Assembly (NCBI GenBank): GCA_005239675.1
Contig: SBBO01000039.1
Location: 1 to 41,925, forward strand
From: Planctomycetales bacterium
GTDB lineage: Bacteria > Omnitrophota > Gorgyraeia > Zapsychrales > Zapsychraceae
Length of the DNA stretch: 41,925 bases
Reading direction: 5' to 3'
Position numbers and translations under genes: made by a program
The notes under the pieces: model-generated
Told to the model about the DNA's origin: nothing
Seen by the model: the letters and a program-made list of their open reading frames with translations, nothing else
Databases searched by the model: none
In this document: piece by piece, positions 30,667 to 39,030 of the stretch
Position numbering within the stretch: position 1 is the stretch's first letter
Layout: the number at the start of each line of letters is the position of its first letter

Positions 30667-31704
30667 ATGCTCCATAAAATACGGCTAAAAGATCGTATCT
30701 CTAAATTTTCCCGTCAAAGGATTCTAGTTCTGGGGGATATTATCCTAGATCGGTATATTCAGGGAAGCGCTTCGCGATTATCCCCTGAGGCTCCCGTGCC
30801 GGTAGTCCTGGAGGAAAGGTCGTTTTATACCCTAGGCGGCGCGGCGAACGTGGCGCATAATTTACGTAGATTAACCTCCGGGGTCACATTGGTAGGAAAG
30901 CTGGGGCGTGATCAGGAAGGACAAATCCTTAAGAAGACGCTCCGTCAACAAGGAATCACGACATATGGAATTTTTGTTGATCATCGCCTCCCCACGACCT
31001 GCAAGACCCGCGTCATTGCAGAACACCAACAGGTGGTTCGTATTGACCGAGAAAAGGTAGGCGAGCTGGAGGATGAAACAATTTTACGTAAAATCGTCGA
31101 TTTCGTTCGTAGGACCATCGACACTCACGATGCCATTATTTTGTCTGATTACGGGAAGGGATTGATTACCTCCAATTTGATCAATATCGTGCGAGATTTA
31201 GCCATAGCAAAAAGAAAGATTATCGTCGTTGACCCCAAGGTTGAGCACTTTGATTATTACCGCGGTGTCAGCGCAATTACACCCAACCTGCGAGAGACAG
31301 AAAACGCTATTCGTAATATCAAGATGACCTCCATGCTGCCGGAGACGCTAAAAATCAACAGTGACCGTTTGCGTACCAGTGAAGACATTAATTACGTTGG
31401 CATGGCATTGTTAAAATATTTGAATTTGGGTTCTCTTTTGATTACGCTGGGCGAGCAGGGCATGCGGCTTTTTGAACGAAATAAACCTGTGCTGTCTATT
31501 AAGACAAAGGCTAAAGAGGTTTATGACGTCTCGGGGGCTGGTGATACAGTGATTGCTACCTTTACCTTAAGTCTTGCTGCTGGCGCGACGAAAAAAGACG
31601 CCGCGTATTTGGCCAATTTAGCGGCAGGGATTGTCGTTGGGAAATTGGGGGCAGTTGCCGTGAGCAAACAAGAGCTTTTGGAGGCCCTGCAAAATGAGGC
31701 CTGA
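30667..31704 (+). CDS. rfaE1: D-glycero-beta-D-manno-heptose-7-phosphate kinase (RfaE domain I / HldE1-like, PfkB family)
   Basis: RILVLGDIILDRYIQGSASRLSPEAPVPVV, LGGAANVAHNLRRL, YDVSGAGDTVIATFTLSLAAGA. Confidence 0.9.
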   Translation: MLHKIRLKDRISKFSRQRILVLGDIILDRYIQGSASRLSPEAPVPVVLEERSFYTLGGAANVAHNLRRLTSGVTLVGKLGRDQEGQILKKTLRQQGITTYGIFVDHRLPTTCKTRVIAEHQQVVRIDREKVGELEDETILRKIVDFVRRTIDTHDAIILSDYGKGLITSNLINIVRDLAIAKRKIIVVDPKVEHFDYYRGVSAITPNLRETENAIRNIKMTSMLPETLKINSDRLRTSEDINYVGMALLKYLNLGSLLITLGEQGMRLFERNKPVLSIKTKAKEVYDVSGAGDTVIATFTLSLAAGATKKDAAYLANLAAGIVVGKLGAVAVSKQELLEALQNEA

Positions 31705-31720
31705 TCAACTAAGCGGTAAT

Positions 31721-32449
31721 ATGCGCGCTATCGGTGTCATTCCGGCCCGCTGGGCGGCAACACGTTTTGCAGGTAAAGTGCTGGCGCCGCTCAAGGGCAA
31801 GCCCATGATCCAGCATGTATGGCAACGCGCCAAACAGGCTCGCCATTTAGAAGAGGTGATGATTGCTTGTGATGATCAGCGCATCCTGCAAGCGGCCCAG
31901 GAATTCGGCGCCAAGGCGGTATTAACCGCCCCCACGCACACCTGCGGCACGGACCGTATTGCCGAGGCCGTGACTGGGCTGAAAGTAGATATCGTGGTCA
32001 ACATCCAAGGAGACGAGCCTCTTATCTATCATGACACCATTGATGATTTGGTGCAGCTTCTTGCGAAGGATCCATCGCTGGCGATGGCGACTGCGATCAA
32101 GGCGATTAAGACCCAAACTGAGCTAGAAGACCCCAATGTCGTTAAGGTCATTACGGATAATCAGCAATATGCTTTGTATTTTTCGCGATCAGTCATTCCT
32201 TATGATCGAGATCGTGTTGGCATAAAAAAAATTCCCTACCACCGGCATCTAGGTATTTATGCGTACCGAAAAGATTTTTTGATTCATTTCAGCAAGATGA
32301 AGAAATCATGGCTGGAGCAGGCTGAACAATTAGAACAGCTGCGGGCCCTTACTACTGGCGTTAAGATAAAGACGGTCGTGACAACGATGGAGACAATCGG
32401 TGTGGATACCCCTGAAGATTTGGCCCGCGTCGAGCAGCTGATTAAATAA
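31721..32449 (+). CDS. kdsB: 3-deoxy-manno-octulosonate cytidylyltransferase
   Basis: AIGVIPARWAATRFAGKVLAPLKGKPMIQHVWQRA, VVNIQGDEPLI, YFSRSVIPYDRD, GVDTPEDLARVE; start 31721 or 31694. Confidence 0.95.
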   Translation: MRAIGVIPARWAATRFAGKVLAPLKGKPMIQHVWQRAKQARHLEEVMIACDDQRILQAAQEFGAKAVLTAPTHTCGTDRIAEAVTGLKVDIVVNIQGDEPLIYHDTIDDLVQLLAKDPSLAMATAIKAIKTQTELEDPNVVKVITDNQQYALYFSRSVIPYDRDRVGIKKIPYHRHLGIYAYRKDFLIHFSKMKKSWLEQAEQLEQLRALTTGVKIKTVVTTMETIGVDTPEDLARVEQLIK

Positions 32450-32459
32450 TCTTAAAACG

Positions 32460-33287
32460 ATGAGACATTTAACGCGCGTTGTTCAGGTGGGTAGTATTAA
32501 GATTGGTCAGGGAAGTCCGTTGGCCTTGATAGCAGGCCCTTGCGTCATTGAGAGCTGCTCGATGGTCATTAATATTGCCCGCACCCTTAAGCAAATTACC
32601 AGCGAGTTGCAAATTCCGCTCATTTTCAAGGCCAGTTATGACAAGGCCAACAGGACATCGCTTCGCTCCTTTCGTGGTCTAGGCTTTATGCAGGGCCTGC
32701 AGATCCTCGCTGAGGTTAAAGCAGAATTGGGCTTGCCCATCCTAAGCGATGTGCACAATAATCATGAAATCGAGGCAGCGGCAAAGGTTTTGGACGTGAT
32801 TCAAATCCCCGCCTTTTTATGTCGACAGACGGATCTTTTGGTGCACGCAGGAAAAACACAAAAAACCATCAATGTTAAAAAGGGACAGTTCCTGGCTCCT
32901 TGGGATATGGAGCAGGTTGTGCACAAAATTACCAGCACAGGCAACAAAAAAATTTTATTGACGGAACGCGGGACAAGTTTTGGTTACAACACGCTGGTCA
33001 ACGATTTTAGGGCACTGAGTATTATGCGCGAGATTGGTTATCCTGTTGTCTTTGATGCGACCCACAGCGTTCAGCAGCCAGGGGGGCTAAAAACGGCTTC
33101 AGGTGGTCAGAGTCAATATATCCCTCTTTTGTCACGGGCGGCAGTCGCGGCCGGATGCGATGCGGTATTTATGGAGGTCCATCCCAATCCATTGAGGGCA
33201 CGTTCAGATGGTCCTAACATGTTGGCCTTGCGTAAACTAAGAGGATTACTCACGGACCTGCAGGCAATCGATAAACTTATTAGGTAA
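32460..33287 (+). CDS. kdsA: 3-deoxy-8-phosphooctulonate synthase
   Basis: LIAGPCVIES, FKASYDKANRTSLRSFRGLG, LSDVHN, QIPAFLCRQTDLL, ERGTSFGYNTLVNDFRAL, DATHSVQQPG. Confidence 0.96.
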   Translation: MRHLTRVVQVGSIKIGQGSPLALIAGPCVIESCSMVINIARTLKQITSELQIPLIFKASYDKANRTSLRSFRGLGFMQGLQILAEVKAELGLPILSDVHNNHEIEAAAKVLDVIQIPAFLCRQTDLLVHAGKTQKTINVKKGQFLAPWDMEQVVHKITSTGNKKILLTERGTSFGYNTLVNDFRALSIMREIGYPVVFDATHSVQQPGGLKTASGGQSQYIPLLSRAAVAAGCDAVFMEVHPNPLRARSDGPNMLALRKLRGLLTDLQAIDKLIR

Positions 33288-33307
33288 AGACACCCCATCG
33301 AGGATGT

Positions 33308-34267
33308 ATGACTATTCAAAAAGCTAAAGAGGTGATTGCGATAGAGTCCGAGGCCATCCGGGCACTGACGGGAAGAATTAATAAAGATTTTGTTGGAGCT
33401 GTTGATCTTATTGATAAGTGCAAGGGTCGCGTGATTGTCGCTGGCATGGGCAAGACGGGTATTATCGGCCGCAAGATCGCTGCTACCTTATCATCGACTG
33501 GTACGCCCAGCCTGTGGATGCACAGCATCGAGGCCATCCATGGGGATTTAGGGCAGGTGACACGCCAGGACGTAGTCATCATCATTTCTACTAGCGGTGA
33601 GACCGAGGAAACTAAACGATTGTTGCCGCTCATTAAAAAAATCGGCTCTCGTACCATTGCTATAACAGGAAACAAATATTCATCCTTGGCGAGACACGCA
33701 GACGTCGTCCTTGATGTCTCTGTCAAAAAAGAAGGATGTCCTTTAGGGCTGGCCCCCATGGCATCGACAACGGCAACGCTGGTGATGGGTGATGCCCTGG
33801 CAGCCTGTTTGATCGTCCGTAAGGGTTTTCGCAAAGAAGACTTCGCCTTTTATCACCCTGGAGGATCACTGGGCCGTAAACTTTTGTTGAAGGTCGAAGA
33901 TATCATGCGCACAGGCACCCACTACGCCAAGGTGCGCGAGGATATGAATGTCAAAGAAGTCTTATTTGCCATCACCCAGGCGCGGTGCGGTTCGGCCTGC
34001 GTTTTAAATAAAAAAGGGAGATTGGTGGGGATATTTACTGATGGTGATTTGCGTCGGCATCTAAAAATGGATACCGCTATTCTTCAGCGTCGAGTATCGG
34101 AAGTCATGACACCGCAACCCATCACGATTGTCCAGGATCACCTTGCTGCCGAGGCGCTTAATATCTTAAAAGAGAAAAGAATTGATGAGATACCGGTTCT
34201 GGATCGGCGCCGCAGGCTTGTTGGTCTGTTGGACGTGCAGGATCTACTAAGGGTCGGCTTGGTATGA
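33308..34267 (+). CDS. kdsD: Arabinose-5-phosphate isomerase (KpsF/GutQ; SIS + two CBS domains)
   Basis: VIVAGMGKTGIIGRKIAATLSSTGTPSLWMHSIEAIHGDLG, STSGETEETKRLLPLIK, FAFYHPGGSLGRKLL, CBS motifs (LVGIFTDGDLRR). Confidence 0.95.
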   Translation: MTIQKAKEVIAIESEAIRALTGRINKDFVGAVDLIDKCKGRVIVAGMGKTGIIGRKIAATLSSTGTPSLWMHSIEAIHGDLGQVTRQDVVIIISTSGETEETKRLLPLIKKIGSRTIAITGNKYSSLARHADVVLDVSVKKEGCPLGLAPMASTTATLVMGDALAACLIVRKGFRKEDFAFYHPGGSLGRKLLLKVEDIMRTGTHYAKVREDMNVKEVLFAITQARCGSACVLNKKGRLVGIFTDGDLRRHLKMDTAILQRRVSEVMTPQPITIVQDHLAAEALNILKEKRIDEIPVLDRRRRLVGLLDVQDLLRVGLV

Positions 34268-34788
34268 AGGCTATCTTAAAAAAAAAGATTCAAAAGATCA
34301 AGCTCCTGGTGATGGATGTCGATGGGGTGTTGACCGATGGGACAATCGCCCTCAATAACGAAGGAAGCGAGATCAAGCTTTTTAATGTCCAGGATGGATA
34401 TGGACTTGTTTTGCTGCGTGAGGCTGGCATTAAGACAGCTATCCTTTCTGCCCGGTCATCTGGTGCCGTCACTATCCGGGGCAAAGATCTTAAAATTGAC
34501 AAAATCTGCCAAGACGCGTATCCTAAGCAGGGTGTTTACCGGCAGTTGATTCAGGAATTAGGACTGACGGACGAAGATGTCTGCTTTGTGGGTGATGACC
34601 TGCCAGACTTAGCCGTATTGCGCAGGGTGGGGGTCGCGGTCGCGGTGCCCAATGCGGTTGGCGAGGTAAAAGAGGCGGCTCATTATATTACGAAAAGCCA
34701 TGGTGGCCGCGGGGCTGTCCGAGAAATAGTTGAGCTTATTTTGAAAGTTCAGGGTAAATGGGAAAAAATTCTTACTCAATTGGGATGA
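34264..34788 (+). CDS. kdsC: KdsC-family 3-deoxy-manno-octulosonate-8-phosphatase (HAD)
   Basis: LLVMDVDGVLTDGTIAL, GIKTAILSARSSGAV, CFVGDDLPDLAVLRRVGVAVAVPNA. Confidence 0.93.
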   Translation: MKAILKKKIQKIKLLVMDVDGVLTDGTIALNNEGSEIKLFNVQDGYGLVLLREAGIKTAILSARSSGAVTIRGKDLKIDKICQDAYPKQGVYRQLIQELGLTDEDVCFVGDDLPDLAVLRRVGVAVAVPNAVGEVKEAAHYITKSHGGRGAVREIVELILKVQGKWEKILTQLG

Positions 34789-34795
34789 ATCGTAT

Positions 34796-35626
34796 ATGAA
34801 GGCAGAATATGTCTTGATCGTTGCGTTCTCCATCCTGGCCCAGTCATCGATAGCGCTGGCCGATGACTCTTCACCCGCGCAACAGTTTCAAGGATTTAAT
34901 TTAGAAGGATATACGCAAGATGGTAAAAAATCATGGGTAGTTAACGGTAGCAAGGCTGACATCCTGGGAGATGTCATCCAGATTGCTGATGTGGATGCCG
35001 AATCTTACATGGATGAAAAAGTCAATCTGGTCTCGCAGGTGGGGACAATTAATCAGGTCAGCGGCAATATTCATCTAGAAAAAGACGTGGTGGTTACCGG
35101 TGAGCGTGGTGTTCGGTTATCCACGGATTCTCTGGATTGGGATCGCAACAAAGATCTGGTTCAGACCCAGGACCCTGTCACTATTACGGATAAAGACATG
35201 ACGCTTACCGGTCAAGGCATGCAGGCACACCCAGCCTTGAAGACCGCTAAAATCGAAAAGGACGTGAAGGTGGTCATGGATACCGCCCCTGCCCCAGAGG
35301 AGAGCAAGATTGTCACCATTACCTCTAGCGGTCCCATGACGATCGATCAGGCTAAATCCTATGCCGTCTTTGAGGACCAGGTAGTCGCCGCCCAAGAGGA
35401 TCAGACCTTGCAGGCCGACCGCATGGAGATATATTTTGACGAAGAGAAAAAACAGATAAAAGAAATGATTTGTACGGGCAACGTGATCCTTATTCGCGGC
35501 GAAAATAAATCTTTTTCGGACAAGGCCGTCTACGATGGGACACAGCGACGCCTGACTCTCTCCGGCAGACCCAAATTGATTCTATTGACAGAAGGAAACG
35601 ATGTCTTTACATCTCTTGGAAACTAG
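34796..35626 (+). CDS. Fused LptC-like and LptA-like LPS-transport protein
   Basis: Signal-peptide-like N-terminus; LptC-like KKSWVVNGSKADILGDVIQI..LDWDRNKDLVQTQDPVTITDKDMTLTGQGMQA; LptA-like ITSSGPMTIDQAKSYAVFEDQVVA..LQADRMEIYFDEEKKQIKEMICTGNV..YDGTQRRLTLSGRPKLI; followed by lptB. Confidence 0.8.
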   Translation: MKAEYVLIVAFSILAQSSIALADDSSPAQQFQGFNLEGYTQDGKKSWVVNGSKADILGDVIQIADVDAESYMDEKVNLVSQVGTINQVSGNIHLEKDVVVTGERGVRLSTDSLDWDRNKDLVQTQDPVTITDKDMTLTGQGMQAHPALKTAKIEKDVKVVMDTAPAPEESKIVTITSSGPMTIDQAKSYAVFEDQVVAAQEDQTLQADRMEIYFDEEKKQIKEMICTGNVILIRGENKSFSDKAVYDGTQRRLTLSGRPKLILLTEGNDVFTSLGN

Positions 35627-36329
35627 GGGCCTGGTCAAGAAATACAGTCAACGCCGTGTCGTGGACGGGCTGAGCATCACGGTTGGGCGATCAGAGATTG
35701 TTGGTTTGCTGGGACCCAACGGCGCCGGGAAGACCACCACTTTCTATATGACGGTAGGGATTGTTAAGCCCAATGAAGGTGAAATTTATTTTGACAACGA
35801 GAAGATCACCTACAAATCTATCCATGAACGGTGCCGTCTGGGCATGGGGTACCTGGCACAGGAGGCCTCTATTTTTCGGAAACTAACGGTGGAAGAAAAC
35901 ATTCTGGCTATTCTGGAGACGTTACCGATCGCAGCCAAAGAACGGAAAAAACGTCTGCAGTCATTATTGGAGGAATTAAATATTGCCCACCTAGCTAAGC
36001 ATAAGGCCTATACACTTTCTGGCGGAGAACGTCGACGCCTGGAAATCACACGGGCCTTGGTGACGAACCCGTCTTTCTTGCTGTTGGATGAGCCTTTCTC
36101 TGGGATTGATCCTATTGTCGTTGCCGAGGCTCAGGAGATTATTAAAAATTTAAAGTCCCGTGGATTGGGTATTCTTTTGACCGACCATAATGTGCGCGAG
36201 ACCCTTTCCATTACCGACAGGGCGTATTTGATTGCTGATGGCAAAATTATTATTTCCGGGACAGCAGAAGATTTGATCAATGATCCCGAGGCAAAGAAAA
36301 TTTATTTGGGAGAAAAATTCAGGATGTAA
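35601..36329 (+). CDS. lptB: LPS export ABC transporter ATP-binding protein
   Basis: LLGPNGAGKTTTFYMTVGIVKPNEGEI, LSGGERRRLEITRALVTNPSFLLLDEPFSGIDPIVVAE, LLTDHNVRETLSITDRAYLI. Confidence 0.96.
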   Translation: MSLHLLETRGLVKKYSQRRVVDGLSITVGRSEIVGLLGPNGAGKTTTFYMTVGIVKPNEGEIYFDNEKITYKSIHERCRLGMGYLAQEASIFRKLTVEENILAILETLPIAAKERKKRLQSLLEELNIAHLAKHKAYTLSGGERRRLEITRALVTNPSFLLLDEPFSGIDPIVVAEAQEIIKNLKSRGLGILLTDHNVRETLSITDRAYLIADGKIIISGTAEDLINDPEAKKIYLGEKFRM

Positions 36330-36348
36330 CACAAAAGATAGGAGTTTT

Positions 36349-37242
36349 ATGAAAATCGCGATTAAAAAATTAGATGCTATTCGGCGAGAATTGAAATTTG
36401 AGATCCCTAAGGAACGCGTTTCCAAGAAATTTGATAAGATTTATGGAGAATTAGGCAAGGCAGTCAAGGTCAAGGGATTTCGTCCGGGGAATATCCCGCG
36501 GCACATCTTAGAATCTCAACACAGTAAGCTCGCTCAAGAAGAGGTTATTAAGGAGCTTGTTCCTGAAGCTTATCAGGAGGGAATCCAAAAGGAAAATATT
36601 AACCCTGTGGATCTTCCTGAGATTGTCGATGTCAATCTAAAGGAAGGGATTATGACCTTTACTGCCAAGCTGGATATCAAGCCAGAGATTAAAGTCAGTG
36701 ATTATAAGAAAATCAAGGTCAATCGCAAAAGCTCTATCGTGACAGCACAGGAATTGGACCAGACTCTTGAATCTTTCAAGAGGCACCACAGCGAAGGAAA
36801 GGAAGTCACCCTAGATGATGCCTTCGCCCGTGGTCTGGGGTTTCCTTCTTTGGAAGAGTTTAAAAAGGCATTGTCACGGCAACTCGAATTAGATAAGGAT
36901 CGGCACAATCGCGTTGACATCGAAGAGCAGGTAGTTGCATATTTACTAAAAAATACCAAGGTTATCGCCCCGCCGTCTTTAGTCAAGCGCCAGCTTGCCC
37001 GACGATTAGAAGAACTAAAACAACGTTTATCCAGCCAGGGATTATCTCAGGACGAAATTAACAAGAAACTAGCTGAGATACGCCAACAGCTGGAAGAATC
37101 CGTAGAGAGAGATATCAGGGCATATCTTGTATTGGATCGGATCGCGCAACTGGAGAATATCGTGGCAGGTGAGAACGAGAATTTACCGGCAAAGGTCATG
37201 GAATTTCTGTTAAAAGAAGCAGCCTGGGAGGAGGCAAAATAA
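36349..37242 (+). CDS. tig: Trigger factor, apparently without the FKBP/PPIase domain
   Basis: Ribosome-binding signature [16 protein letters not shown]-terminal region from [29 protein letters not shown] 36349 has AGGAG upstream, unlike track start 36280. Confidence 0.9.
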   Translation: MKIAIKKLDAIRRELKFEIPKERVSKKFDKIYGELGKAVKVKGFRPGNIPRHILESQHSKLAQEEVIKELVPEAYQEGIQKENINPVDLPEIVDVNLKEGIMTFTAKLDIKPEIKVSDYKKIKVNRKSSIVTAQELDQTLESFKRHHSEGKEVTLDDAFARGLGFPSLEEFKKALSRQLELDKDRHNRVDIEEQVVAYLLKNTKVIAPPSLVKRQLARRLEELKQRLSSQGLSQDEINKKLAEIRQQLEESVERDIRAYLVLDRIAQLENIVAGENENLPAKVMEFLLKEAAWEEAK

Positions 37243-37243
37243 T

Positions 37244-37858
37244 ATGGAGCTCAAATCACAAGTGCTTGTTCCAATCGTTGTGGAAAAAACTTTACAAGGA
37301 GAGCGTGCCTATGATATTTATTCGCGTCTATTAAAAGAACGAATCGTTTTCATTGGCACCGCCATTGATGATACCGTTGCTAATCTGATCATCGCCCAGT
37401 TATTGTTTCTCCAGAGTGAAGATGCAACGAAAGACATCAATATATATGTCAATTCGCCCGGTGGTTCAGTTACCGCCGGTTTAGCCATTTATGACACGAT
37501 ACAGTTCCTTAAGCCCGATGTGTCCACCTATTGCATCGGCCAGGCCGCTAGTATGGGCTCTTTACTTCTTGCCGCCGGGGCTAAGGGGAAACGATTTGCG
37601 TTACCGTATTCACGGATCATGATCCATCAGCCCTGGGGAGGCACGCAAGGGACAGCTAGCGACATCTCTATTCAGGCCAAGGAAATTTTACGCATCAAAG
37701 AGGAATTGACACGGATCTTGGCGCATCACAGCGGTCAATCCATAGAGAGGGTTCAGAAAGATTCTGACAGGGATTTTTTTATGACCGCACACGAGGCCAA
37801 AGAATATGGCTTAGTCGATGAGGTCATCATCACAACAAAAAAATCCAAAAAAGGCTAG
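37244..37858 (+). CDS. clpP: ATP-dependent Clp protease proteolytic subunit
   Basis: [65 protein letters not shown]. Confidence 0.97.
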   Translation: MELKSQVLVPIVVEKTLQGERAYDIYSRLLKERIVFIGTAIDDTVANLIIAQLLFLQSEDATKDINIYVNSPGGSVTAGLAIYDTIQFLKPDVSTYCIGQAASMGSLLLAAGAKGKRFALPYSRIMIHQPWGGTQGTASDISIQAKEILRIKEELTRILAHHSGQSIERVQKDSDRDFFMTAHEAKEYGLVDEVIITTKKSKKG

Positions 37859-37867
37859 AGAGATCCT

Positions 37868-39010
37868 ATGATGAAACGTAACCTCCTTTTGACCCCGGGC
37901 CCCACCCAGATTCCACCGGAAATCTGCGCCGCGCTGGGACGCCCCATTATCCATCATCGCACGCCTCAGTTTCAAGACAATCTTAGAGGGGCCATCGAGG
38001 GCTTGCAATATGTTTTTCAGACGAATAATGACATTTACGTATTGACCTGTTCTGGCACCGGGGCAATGGAGGCAGCGGTCAGTAATCTGTTATCGCCTGG
38101 TGATAAGGCCCTGACCGTAGAGGGGGGAAAATTCGGTGAGCGCTGGACTGAATTGTGTCGTAGTTACGGCGTTAAAACAGAGGTGTTGGAGGTCGTGTGG
38201 GGAAAAGCAGTTCAGGCCAATGAGATTAAAAAACGTCTGAATGCCAATGAAGATATTAAGGCAGTTTTTATCACCCAGTGTGAGACCTCAACCGGCGTGA
38301 CGACCGATGTGGAGGCCGTGGCACGAGTGGTGCGTGATACCCGGGCTATCCTGGTCGTTGATGCCATCAGTAGTTTGGGGGTAACTGATCTTAAGACTGA
38401 TCGCTGGGGGGTCGACGTCGTTGTCTCGGCCTCGCATAAAGGACTCGTGTTGCCGCCAGGGCTGGCGTTCATTTCAGTCAATGAAAAGACATTGCAACGC
38501 ATTGCTCAATCTAAGAATGCACGTTATTATTTTGATTTACGTAAAGCAAAAGAAGCACTGGAAGATATGGATACACCATTTACACCGGCGATCGGCATTG
38601 TCATTGCCCTCAATGAGAGTCTCCGGCGTATTAAAGCGCAAGGTTTGGAAAATCTTCTCACGCATTACGCGCGCCTTGCGCAAGCGACTAGGCAGGCGGC
38701 CTTGGCGCTTGGGCTGTCGCTTTTTCCAGATGAATCCGCCATGTCCAATGTCCTAACAGCGATCAGCCTTCCGGTGGGAATAGATGGTGGAGAAATCGTC
38801 AAGATCATGCGGGATACTTATGGGATCTCCATTGCCGGCGGCCAAGACTCTCTAAAAGGAAAAATTATCCGTATCGCGCACATGGGGTGTTTGGATGAGT
38901 ACGATATCCTTACAGGTATATCCTGCCTGGAAAAGGTCCTAACCCAACTGGGACACCAATTTACTTGTGGTGTTGGCGTGGCCGCGGCCCAGAAAACTTT
39001 TAATACGTAA
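37868..39010 (+). CDS. Class-V PLP aminotransferase (alanine/serine-glyoxylate aminotransferase-like)
   Basis: LLTPGPTQIPPEICAALGRPIIHHRTPQF, LTCSGTGAMEAAVSNLL, VVDAISSLGVTDLKTDRWGVDVVVSASHKGLVLPPGLAFI. Confidence 0.88.
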   Translation: MMKRNLLLTPGPTQIPPEICAALGRPIIHHRTPQFQDNLRGAIEGLQYVFQTNNDIYVLTCSGTGAMEAAVSNLLSPGDKALTVEGGKFGERWTELCRSYGVKTEVLEVVWGKAVQANEIKKRLNANEDIKAVFITQCETSTGVTTDVEAVARVVRDTRAILVVDAISSLGVTDLKTDRWGVDVVVSASHKGLVLPPGLAFISVNEKTLQRIAQSKNARYYFDLRKAKEALEDMDTPFTPAIGIVIALNESLRRIKAQGLENLLTHYARLAQATRQAALALGLSLFPDESAMSNVLTAISLPVGIDGGEIVKIMRDTYGISIAGGQDSLKGKIIRIAHMGCLDEYDILTGISCLEKVLTQLGHQFTCGVGVAAAQKTFNT

Positions 39011-39030
39011 CCTTGTCGCAAGGGTGGGAT

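Noticed and set aside
33316-33834. 172-aa antisense ORF within kdsD
   Set aside because: Opposite a strongly recognised gene; no coding signature of its own.
36280-36348. Upstream extension of the trigger factor ORF
   Set aside because: It overlaps lptB out of frame and lacks homology; ATG 36349 has a good AGGAG.
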